Below, in pieces: positions 42,712 to 48,801 of a stretch of DNA of 48,801 nucleotides (position 1 is its first letter; each line of letters opens with the position of its first letter). The notes under the pieces were generated by a model. The model did no database searches and was not told the DNA's origin. It saw only the letters and a list, made by a program, of their open reading frames with translations. The translations under genes were made by a program, and so were the position numbers. Source of the stretch: Bacillota bacterium (GTDB taxonomy: Bacteria; Bacillota; Clostridia; Christensenellales; Aristaeellaceae); assembly GCA_023396045.1 (NCBI GenBank), contig JAEWXD010000063.1, positions 1-48,801 of the forward strand, written 5' to 3'.

Positions 42712-44508
42712 ATGAAATATGGAAAACGTTATGTTGGCGAGTTCCCAGTGATTGGTATTCGCCCAACCATCGATGCACGTCGTGGTGCCGTTGGTGTTAG
42801 AGAATCCTTAGAAGAACAAACCATGGGCATGGCTCTCGCTGCCAAAAAATTGTTTGAAGAAAACCTGCGCTATGCAAACGGCGAACCTGTAAAGGTTGTT
42901 ATTGCAAACAGCACCATTGGCCGTGTACCAGAGGCTGCCGCTTGTGAAGCACAATTCCGTAAAGAAGGCGTAGATATTACTCTTACCGTTACCCCTTGCT
43001 GGTGCTATGGCAGTGAAACCATGGATATGAATCCAACCACCATCAAAGCGGTTTGGGGCTTTAATGGCACAGAACGCCCAGGTGCAGTATACCTTGCCGC
43101 TGTGCTTGCCGGCCATGCACAAAAGGGCTTACCTGCTTTTGGTATCTATGGCAAAGACGTACAAGATAAAGACGCAACAGAAATCCCTTGTGATGTAAAG
43201 GAAAAATTATTACGCTTTGGCCGTGCCGCCGTAGCTGCTGCTACCATGCGTGGTAAGAGCTATTTACAAATCGGCTCCTTATGCATGGGTATTGCCGGCT
43301 CTGCAATAGACTATAAGTTCTTTGAAGAATACCTTGGCATGCGCGTGGAAAGCGTTGATGAAGTTGAAATCATTCGCCGTATGGAAGAAGGCGTTTACGA
43401 CCACGAAGAATTTGAACGTGCTATGACATGGGTAAAAGAATTCTGCAAAGAAGGCATTGACACCAACGCCCCAGAATTCCAAAAATCCAGAGAAGAAAAA
43501 GAAAAAGCATGGGAATTTGTTGTAAAAACAGCCATGATTATTCAAGACTTAATGGTTGGTAACGAAAAACTTCCTGCACACTGCGGCGAAGAAAAGCTCG
43601 GCCACAATGCCATTGCCGGCGGTTTCCAAGGCCAAAGACAATGGACAGACTTCTACCCCAACTGCGACTTTGGCGAAAGTATTCTAAACTCCAGCTTTGA
43701 CTGGAACGGCGTACGTGCACCCTATGTATTGGCAACCGAAAACGATACATTGAACGGCATAAGCATGTTGTTTATGAACCTGCTCACCAACCGCCCACAA
43801 ATTTTTGCTGACGTACGTACCTATTGGAGCCCAGAAGCTGTTAAAAAAGCAACCGGCTACGAATTGGAAGGCAAAGCAAAAGAAGCCAACGGCTTTATTC
43901 ACTTAATTAACTCCGGTGCTGCCTGTATGGACGCTTGTGGTTTAGCCCAAGAAGCAGACGGTACACACGCTATTAAAGAATGGTACAACGTAACCGAAGA
44001 AGAAACAAAAAAAATGCTTGGTGCAACCGAATGGTGTGCAGCCAGCACCGGTTACTTCCGTGGTGGTGGCTTTAGCTCCCGTTTCTTAACAGAAGCACAA
44101 ATGCCTGCAACCATGATTCGTTTAAACATCGTAAAAGGCCTTGGCCCAGTATTACAAATTGCTGAAGGTTGGACCATTGAACTACCTAAAGAAGTAAACG
44201 AAGTATTATGGAAACGCACCGACTACACATGGCCTTGCACATGGTTTGCACCACGTTGCACAGGCGAAGGCGCATTTAAAACAGCCTATGATGTAATGAA
44301 CAACTGGGGTGCTAACCACGGCGCTATCAGCTATGGCCATATTGGTGCAGACATCATTACCATGGCTTCCATGTTACGCATTCCTGTATGTATGCACAAT
44401 GTAGACGAAAGCAAAATTTTCCGCCCTGCCAGCTGGAATGCATTTGGTATGGATAAGGAAAGTGCAGACTTCCGTGCTTGTGTTGCTTACGGCCCACAAT
44501 TCAAATAG
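42712..44508 (+). CDS. fucI: L-fucose isomerase
   Basis: A 598-residue Mn2+-dependent ketol isomerase turning L-fucose into L-fuculose, about the length of the 591-residue E. coli enzyme. Conserved parts include the start PVIGIRPTIDARRGAVGVRE, VTPCWCYGSETMDM, AVWGFNGTERPGAVYLA, YLQIGSLCMGIAG, the region ATENDTLNGISMLFMNLL that holds metal ligands, and DYTWPCTWFAPRCTGEG with later WGANHGAISYGHIGAD, which provides the His ligand. Codon use is strongly biased to C-ending codons, suggesting high expression. AGGAGG precedes the ATG; fucA follows after 8 bp. Confidence 0.97.
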   Translation: MKYGKRYVGEFPVIGIRPTIDARRGAVGVRESLEEQTMGMALAAKKLFEENLRYANGEPVKVVIANSTIGRVPEAAACEAQFRKEGVDITLTVTPCWCYGSETMDMNPTTIKAVWGFNGTERPGAVYLAAVLAGHAQKGLPAFGIYGKDVQDKDATEIPCDVKEKLLRFGRAAVAAATMRGKSYLQIGSLCMGIAGSAIDYKFFEEYLGMRVESVDEVEIIRRMEEGVYDHEEFERAMTWVKEFCKEGIDTNAPEFQKSREEKEKAWEFVVKTAMIIQDLMVGNEKLPAHCGEEKLGHNAIAGGFQGQRQWTDFYPNCDFGESILNSSFDWNGVRAPYVLATENDTLNGISMLFMNLLTNRPQIFADVRTYWSPEAVKKATGYELEGKAKEANGFIHLINSGAACMDACGLAQEADGTHAIKEWYNVTEEETKKMLGATEWCAASTGYFRGGGFSSRFLTEAQMPATMIRLNIVKGLGPVLQIAEGWTIELPKEVNEVLWKRTDYTWPCTWFAPRCTGEGAFKTAYDVMNNWGANHGAISYGHIGADIITMASMLRIPVCMHNVDESKIFRPASWNAFGMDKESADFRACVAYGPQFK

Positions 44509-44516
44509 GAGTATTT

Positions 44517-45212
44517 ATGCAGGATTTACAAAAAACAAGAGAGCAAATTGTTGAGGTTTGCAGATTATTATGGCAAAAGGGCTGGGTAGCTGCCAACGAC
44601 GGTAATGTATCCGTTCGTTTAGAAGACGATACCTTCCTTGCTACCCCTACCGGTGTAAGCAAATATTTTATTACACCCGACATGCTTTGCCACATTGACA
44701 AAGACGGCAATCTGTTAGAAGAACGAAAAGATGGCCATCGCCCCAGCTCTGAAATAAAAATGCACTTGCGCTGCTACCAAGAACGCCCCGATGTGGGCGC
44801 CGTAGTGCATGCCCATCCGCCATGTGCCACCGGCTTTGCCGTTGCAAACAAGGCGTTGGACAACTACTGCATGATAGAAACCATTGTAGGTTTAGGATCT
44901 ATACCCGTTACACCTTTCGGCGCACCTTCCACCTATGAAGTACCGGAGGCCATTGCGCCCTATTTAGCAGAACATGATGTAGTATTGTTAAAAAACCACG
45001 GTGCACTTGCCGTTGGCGACAACCTGATCGGTGCATATTATCACATGGAAACCTTGGAGTTGTTTGCACAAATTATGCTCAACGCAGAGATTTTAGGCGG
45101 TGCGCAAGAGCTGCCTATGGAAAAAATTGAGCAGTTGATTGCACTGCGCAGCAAATACGGTTGCACAGGCAGACACCCCGGCTACAAAAAATATCCACAT
45201 GGTGATAAATAG
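44517..45212 (+). CDS. fucA: L-fuculose-phosphate aldolase
   Basis: A 231-residue class II aldolase that cleaves fuculose 1-phosphate into dihydroxyacetone phosphate and L-lactaldehyde. The zinc and catalytic residues are visible: Glu79 in PSSEIKMH, His98 and His100 in VVHAHPP, and His161 in LKNHGALAVG. The start at 44517 has AGGAG 5-6 bp upstream, overlapping the end of fucI; the longer frame would extend into that gene. No lactaldehyde reductase or dehydrogenase is adjacent; it may be elsewhere. fucU follows after 9 bp. Confidence 0.95.
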   Translation: MQDLQKTREQIVEVCRLLWQKGWVAANDGNVSVRLEDDTFLATPTGVSKYFITPDMLCHIDKDGNLLEERKDGHRPSSEIKMHLRCYQERPDVGAVVHAHPPCATGFAVANKALDNYCMIETIVGLGSIPVTPFGAPSTYEVPEAIAPYLAEHDVVLLKNHGALAVGDNLIGAYYHMETLELFAQIMLNAEILGGAQELPMEKIEQLIALRSKYGCTGRHPGYKKYPHGDK

Positions 45213-45221
45213 GAGGCCAGT

Positions 45222-45638
45222 ATGTTAAAAGGCATTTCCCCCATTTTACCCCCAGAACTTTTAAAGATTTTAATGGAAATGGGTCATGGCGATAGAATCG
45301 TAATCAGCGACGGTAACTTTCCTGCTGCCAACTGTGCAAAGCGCCTGGTACGCTGCGACGGCCACGGAGTACCGGAAGTTTTGGAAGGCATACTGCGACT
45401 CTTCCCCTTAGATACTTTTGTAGAAACACCTGTAAATGTAATGCAAACCTTAGACGGCAGTACACCACCCGTTTGGGCAGAGTTCAGCCGCATTGTTACA
45501 GAACAAGAACGCTCCATGGAGTTTGGCCAAATAGAGCGTTTTGCCTTCTATGAAGAAGCAAAAAAAGCCTATGCCATTGTTTCTACAGGTGAAAAAGCCC
45601 TCTACGCAAACATCATTTTGCAAAAAGGCGTGCTATAA
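45222..45638 (+). CDS. fucU: L-fucose mutarotase
   Basis: A 138-residue RbsD/FucU protein that interconverts fucose anomers for the isomerase. The catalytic His22 and Asp30 lie in MEMGHGDRIVISDGNFPA, and the C-terminal pattern FYEEAKKAYAIVSTGEKALYANIIL is conserved. Length is normal. AGGAGG precedes the start. It is the last gene of the fucose operon. Confidence 0.95.
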   Translation: MLKGISPILPPELLKILMEMGHGDRIVISDGNFPAANCAKRLVRCDGHGVPEVLEGILRLFPLDTFVETPVNVMQTLDGSTPPVWAEFSRIVTEQERSMEFGQIERFAFYEEAKKAYAIVSTGEKALYANIILQKGVL

Positions 45639-45644
45639 AAAACC

Positions 45645-45670
45645 ACAGCCCACGATTTGTGGGCTGTTTT
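45645..45670 (+). terminator. intrinsic terminator of the fucose operon
   Basis: ACAGCCCAC (45645-45653) pairs with GTGGGCTGT (45659-45667) around GATTT, followed by TTTT. Confidence 0.9.
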
Positions 45671-45684
45671 GCTATGCAATAAAA

Positions 45685-45711
45685 TTCCTCCCTGCAAAAA
45701 ACAGGGAGGAA
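45685..45711 (-). terminator. intrinsic terminator after the polyferredoxin gene
   Basis: TTCCTCCCTG (45685-45694) pairs with CAGGGAGGAA (45702-45711); on the minus strand TTTTATT follows. A small CCGC/GCGG hairpin lies next to it at 45713-45724. Confidence 0.82.
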
Positions 45712-45790
45712 GCCGCAAAAGCGGAGCTGTGTATAGGACGCTGGGCACGGTCATCATATAAAAAATAAGGACAAATAAAAAACGGGAGAT

Positions 45791-46696
45791 TTATTCAGCT
45801 TTTATAGGAGACTGTACCGTGCACGCTTTTTTATCTAATGTTTTGCCTGCAATCAAAAGCTCTATAGCTTTTTTTGGACAGGCTTTGCGGCAATTGCCGC
45901 AACGTATACATTCCAAATCGTTGGCATCTTTTACGGGATCTACATTCATTTGGCAAACCTTGGCGCATTTGCCGCAATGCACGCATTTGTCTTGATTAAT
46001 GTGATATTTGTAAAAGGATACTTTGTTAAACAGGGAATAGATTGCGCCAAGTGGACAAATGCATTTGCAAAAGGGTCGGTATACCACGATAGACAGAACA
46101 ATGGTGCTCAGCAAAATTACATTTTTCCAAGCGAACAAAAACCCTATAGAGCCACGCATGGCTTTATTTAACAGTACCAATGGAATACCGCCCTCCAGCG
46201 TACCGGCAGGGCAAATCCACTTACAGAAATAAGGATTTCCGTTGCCTATGTCGTTTACCAAATACATAGGCAGTAATATCACAAATACAAGCAATATCAA
46301 ATACTTGAGTTTTACAAGTATTTTTTCTTTGGGTAAACTGCGAATTTTTTTGGGAAACGGAATTTTGTTCAACAAGTCTTGCACAAGCCCGAAGGGACAA
46401 AGCCATCCGCATACAAAACGGCCGAGCAAGCTGCCTATAAGCATCAAAAAACCAACCACATAAAAGGAAAACATATGTCCGCTTTTGCCGAGCACTGCCT
46501 GCATAGAGCCTATGGGGCAAGATCCCAAAGCGCCCACGCAAGAATAACAGTTAAGCCCCGGTACGCAGGCATTTTTTAAACTACCCTTATATATTTTGCC
46601 TGTGATATAGCCGTTTAGGTGGCCGTTGGTTACAAGAGCGGCCAGAGCCTGTATTTTATGGCGAAAGGCATTCAGTTTTTGTGTTGCTTTCTTCAT
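45791..46696 (-). CDS. NapH-like membrane polyferredoxin (4Fe-4S protein)
   Basis: A 301-residue membrane protein with about four helices and several cysteine motifs. An N-terminal NCYSCVGALGSCPIGS, then CGWLCPFG, CKWICPAG and CKCICPLG at membrane borders (typical of the NapH/NosR/CcoG group), then two cytoplasmic 4Fe-4S sites CVHCGKCAKVC and CIRCGNCRKACPK. It should move electrons between the cytoplasm and a membrane or extracytoplasmic acceptor. I start at the ATG at 46696 after a weak GGATAGGG; the earlier ATGs lie within the CxxC-peptide gene. Third in a TlpA-CxxC peptide-polyferredoxin operon, it may supply electrons for thiol reduction outside the membrane. Confidence 0.88.
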   Translation of the reverse strand: MKKATQKLNAFRHKIQALAALVTNGHLNGYITGKIYKGSLKNACVPGLNCYSCVGALGSCPIGSMQAVLGKSGHMFSFYVVGFLMLIGSLLGRFVCGWLCPFGLVQDLLNKIPFPKKIRSLPKEKILVKLKYLILLVFVILLPMYLVNDIGNGNPYFCKWICPAGTLEGGIPLVLLNKAMRGSIGFLFAWKNVILLSTIVLSIVVYRPFCKCICPLGAIYSLFNKVSFYKYHINQDKCVHCGKCAKVCQMNVDPVKDANDLECIRCGNCRKACPKKAIELLIAGKTLDKKACTVQSPIKAE

Positions 46697-46698
46697 AA

Positions 46699-46842
46699 TT
46701 ACCCTATCCCTATACATTCCATACAAATGCGTATGGCTTTATTCAATACAATTAAGTTTTCCTGCCGTACAAGCACGCCATATAACATAAAGGCGATACC
46801 AGTGCCAAGCAGCAATGTGGAAATCATATTTTTAGATTTCAT
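46699..46842 (-). CDS. CD1871A-type small CXXC membrane protein, 47 aa
   Basis: The ATG at 46842 follows AAGGGATG and opens a 47-residue protein that ends at TAA 46701-46699, 2 bp before the polyferredoxin start. One membrane helix (about 6-24, MISTLLLGTGIAFMLYGVL) is followed by a soluble end KAIRICMECIGIG with a CxxC pair (Cys40, Cys43). This matches the small CD1871A CXXC family known from clostridia. It sits between a thioredoxin-like lipoprotein and a polyferredoxin and is a candidate electron relay. Function is untested as far as I know. Confidence 0.85.
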   Translation of the reverse strand: MKSKNMISTLLLGTGIAFMLYGVLVRQENLIVLNKAIRICMECIGIG

Positions 46843-46851
46843 AAACATCCC

Positions 46852-47421
46852 TTATTTTTGTAGAGCAGCAAGCTGTTTATCCAACATTTCTGCCCATTCT
46901 TGTTTGGAATATGCACCAAGCAATTCTTCGCCTACGATTTTGCCATTTTTATCTACAAAAAAGCTGTAAGGCAGAGCATCGGTTTTAGCAGATAAAGTCT
47001 GCATTAAGCTTTTGCCCCAGAAAGCTACTTTCATATCCTTATTATTTTCACCCAAAACTTTAAGCACGGCTTCTTTGGAAGCTTCATCTATATTGCCCTC
47101 GGAATCGGTATCTATGTTCAATGCCAAAATACCTACTTTTTTAGACTTGTATTCTGTTGCGAGTTCTGCCAAGTGTGGAAGTTCTCCCATGCAAGGATTA
47201 CAGGTAGAAGAAAATACATTAACCAAAGTTAAATCATTTTCTTGAAACAAGGATTCTGTGATTTTGTTGTTGTTCATATCTGTAGCGCTAAATGTACCCA
47301 GGCCGGTTTTGGCAATAGGGTCGGTTTTTTGACCGCAAGATGTGGTTGCAAGCAGCAGAGCTGCCAACAGGCAAAGCACAAGGGCTCTTTTTACTAAACT
47401 TTGTTTGTTGTAAGTACGCAT
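46852..47421 (-). CDS. TlpA-like thioredoxin-fold lipoprotein
   Basis: A 189-residue exported protein with a lipoprotein signal (helix about 11-26, then TTSC with Cys29 as likely lipid anchor). The thioredoxin-like domain has the active site STCNPCMGE (Cys74, Cys77), the cis-proline region DALPYSFFVDKNG (Pro151) and a C-terminal helix. TlpA/ResA proteins reduce disulfides outside the membrane, for example in cytochrome c maturation or sporulation. No cytochrome gene is nearby. It heads the three-gene operon, with regulator repeats upstream at 47446-47484. Confidence 0.93.
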   Translation of the reverse strand: MRTYNKQSLVKRALVLCLLAALLLATTSCGQKTDPIAKTGLGTFSATDMNNNKITESLFQENDLTLVNVFSSTCNPCMGELPHLAELATEYKSKKVGILALNIDTDSEGNIDEASKEAVLKVLGENNKDMKVAFWGKSLMQTLSAKTDALPYSFFVDKNGKIVGEELLGAYSKQEWAEMLDKQLAALQK

Positions 47422-47445
47422 AATATTACCTCCGTTTGATTCTTC

Positions 47446-47484
47446 GTTAAGATTGTAGCAAAAGAAGTGTTAAATCCGTGTTAA
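47446..47484 (-). promoter_or_regulatory. promoter and 11-bp-period direct repeats upstream of the TlpA-like gene
   Basis: GTGTTAA lies at 47467-47473 and 47478-47484, an 11-bp period typical of OmpR-family binding sites; a GTTAA copy is also at 47446-47450. On the minus strand a TACAAT -10 box (47457-47452) lies just downstream, without a good -35, which the repeats overlap. The response regulator encoded next door is the obvious candidate ligand. Confidence 0.55.
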
Positions 47485-47525
47485 GAAAAACAACTGCAAA
47501 ATATTTTTTTGCAAATCAAAAAAAA

Positions 47526-47544
47526 GCAAGGCCAAATGCCTTGC
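47526..47544 (-). terminator. intrinsic terminator after the OmpR-family regulator gene
   Basis: GCAAGGC (47526-47532) pairs with GCCTTGC (47538-47544); on the minus strand a long T-run follows. It separates the two-component operon from the TlpA operon. Confidence 0.88.
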
Positions 47545-47558
47545 GGATATGCCTATAT

Positions 47559-48227
47559 TTATTTTTTAATATAATAGCCTTCTCCTATTTTATTGATGAT
47601 AGGGTTATGACCCAAAACTTCTTTAAGTTTTTTGCGCAGAGATGCCAAATGTACCCGTATGGAGTTACTGAAATAATCCACCTCGCTGTCCCAAGCATGA
47701 GCAAGCAAATCTTCCACGCTTGTAATACTGTCTTTATGAAACATCAAATACTCTATAATGGCAGTTTCTTTTTTGGTGAGTTTAACCTCTTGCTGTTGCG
47801 CATAGAGCGTTCTTTTAGCAGTATCAAACATCAAATCTCCACAATGGATGTGAATATCTTGCAGCAAAAACTCTCTGCGCAAAAGGGCTTTAACCCGCAT
47901 TTCCAATTCTGCAAAATGGAAAGGCTTGGTAAGATAGTCACTTGCGCCCAAGGCAAAACCCTCTGCCTTGGCCTCTATATTTCCATTTGCGGTAAGTATA
48001 AGCACTTTGGTATTGGTACGCTCCTTATTTAAAAATCGCAGCACATCAAAGCCGCTTATATCGGGCAGTTGCAAATCAAATATATAGAGATCGTGCTCCT
48101 CTGCCAAAATGTATTCCTCGGCCCGCTCCCCGCAATCGGCGGTGTCTACATAATAGCCAAGCAAGCGCAATCCCTCGGCAATGGTAGCAAGCAATTCACG
48201 TTCATCTTCTACAAGTAATATTTTCAC
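47559..48227 (-). CDS. OmpR-family response regulator
   Basis: A 222-residue regulator. Receiver domain: acidic pocket Glu7-Asp8, phosphoacceptor Asp51 (YIFDLQLPD) and Lys101 (YLTKPF). Winged-helix domain: about 125-222, with SNSIRVHLASLRKKL as recognition helix and GEGYYIKK as the C-terminal hairpin. It overlaps the upstream kinase gene by 4 bp. The 11-bp repeats before the neighbouring TlpA-like gene suggest direct control of that operon. Confidence 0.95.
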   Translation of the reverse strand: MKILLVEDERELLATIAEGLRLLGYYVDTADCGERAEEYILAEEHDLYIFDLQLPDISGFDVLRFLNKERTNTKVLILTANGNIEAKAEGFALGASDYLTKPFHFAELEMRVKALLRREFLLQDIHIHCGDLMFDTAKRTLYAQQQEVKLTKKETAIIEYLMFHKDSITSVEDLLAHAWDSEVDYFSNSIRVHLASLRKKLKEVLGHNPIINKIGEGYYIKK

Positions 48228-48801
48228 CGGTTTTCCCTTTCAAAAACAACGCACATCACTGTGCCTTTGGGCTGATTATCTTTCACTTCTATAGCGGCGT
48301 GGTGGTGGGCAAACACTTTTTGGGCAAAAGCAAGACCCAAACCCGCGCCATCTTTTTTTCCGGTATCGCCCCTAAAGAAAGGTTCAAAAATCAGTTCTTT
48401 ATCTTTATCGGCTATACCCATACCGCCGTCTGCAACTTCTATTACAATATTGTTGACATTGCTTTTTGCTTGCACAAACACGCTGCTGCCTTGCGCGCTG
48501 TATTTTATGGCATTGTTAACCAAATTAAAGAAAGCTTGGTACAAAAGCGTATAGTTGCCGATTACCATAAAGGCCTGTTCGGAGGCTGAATTCCACTCAC
48601 TTATTGCGGTATCTGTTTGCAAAGCGATATGCTGTTCTGCGGCGATATCTTCAAGATCTGTAAGCACATCTTCCAGCAAGATATCCAGCGGCACTTTCTC
48701 ATCAAGAGCGATACGTTCTATTTGAAACAATTCCAACGTTTTGCTCACGGTATCGTTCATTTTTTGAATCTGAGCAGACAAGGTAGTAAGCATCTCCGCC
48801 A
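48224..48801 (-). CDS. sensor histidine kinase (partial, N-terminus off the right edge)
   Basis: The frame stays open to the window edge, leaving 192 codons of the C-terminal part. It begins in the second DHp helix (LTTLSAQIQKMNDTV), so the phospho-accepting His and any sensor domain lie outside. The ATPase domain is complete: N-box FNLVNNAIKYS, G1 DGGMGIADKD, F-box IFEPFFRGD and G2 GAGLGLAFAQKV. It overlaps its response regulator by 4 bp. The signal cannot be inferred without the missing N-terminus. Confidence 0.93.
   Translation of the reverse strand, partial: AEMLTTLSAQIQKMNDTVSKTLELFQIERIALDEKVPLDILLEDVLTDLEDIAAEQHIALQTDTAISEWNSASEQAFMVIGNYTLLYQAFFNLVNNAIKYSAQGSSVFVQAKSNVNNIVIEVADGGMGIADKDKELIFEPFFRGDTGKKDGAGLGLAFAQKVFAHHHAAIEVKDNQPKGTVMCVVFERENR

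Noticed and set aside
1..48801. Insertion sequences, phage genes, CRISPR arrays, tRNA or rRNA genes
   Set aside because: No transposase, integrase, spaced direct-repeat array, or tRNA/rRNA pattern was recognised on either strand.

Overview
The window looks like chromosomal DNA from a low-GC, anaerobic member of the Bacillota (Firmicutes), most likely a Clostridia-like gut commensal. Evidence: an L27 with the cleavable Firmicutes-type N-terminus beside its Prp protease, a BceRSAB-type bacitracin/peptide-sensing module, QueT, small families first named in Clostridioides difficile, tryptophanase, and a fucose plus GH112 phosphorylase locus typical of host-glycan users. Genus cannot be fixed by eye. 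I saw no tRNA, rRNA, CRISPR array, insertion sequence or prophage.

Layout. 1-7.7 kb, minus strand: asnA, a divergent GH127-like protein, a tRNA-dihydrouridine synthase, two large secreted proteins of unknown function, and a DUF1576 membrane protein cut by the left edge. 8.0-9.8 kb, plus strand: rplU-prp-rpmA behind a structured leader, then queT. 9.9-15 kb, minus strand: polysaccharide deacetylase, BceR-like regulator, BceS-like kinase and BceAB-like transporter, with a match to the BceR operator pattern overlapping the end of the kinase gene. 15-23.7 kb, minus strand: FbpA-like binding protein, a fused iron-type permease with an unusual extracytoplasmic domain, its ATPase, MgtC, and a GlpA-like/GlpB-like/DUF1667 dehydrogenase module, packed almost without gaps.

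23.8-25.6 kb, plus strand: a small CxxCxxC protein, a rhodanese and a CD0519/CD1768-type membrane protein. 25.7-30.2 kb: three GT4 glycosyltransferases (two divergent) and rlmA. 30.4-33.5 kb, minus strand: tryptophanase and an NSS transporter, preceded by a 31-codon leader ORF with two Trp codons that looks like a TnaC-type regulatory peptide. 33.8-45.6 kb: a GH112 phosphorylase, a small graveyard of gene remnants, an Rbs-type sugar ABC transporter, an AraC-family regulator, and a divergent fucose operon (RhaB-type kinase, fucI, fucA, fucU). 45.8-48.8 kb, minus strand: a histidine kinase cut by the right edge, an OmpR-family regulator, a TlpA-like lipoprotein, a 47-residue CxxC membrane peptide that is easily missed, and a NapH-like polyferredoxin.

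Together the genes suggest an anaerobe that takes fucose and galacto/lacto-N-biose from host glycans, degrades tryptophan to indole, scavenges iron, and has envelope-stress and thiol/redox systems. Gene starts were moved where a Shine-Dalgarno sequence clearly favours a later start codon.
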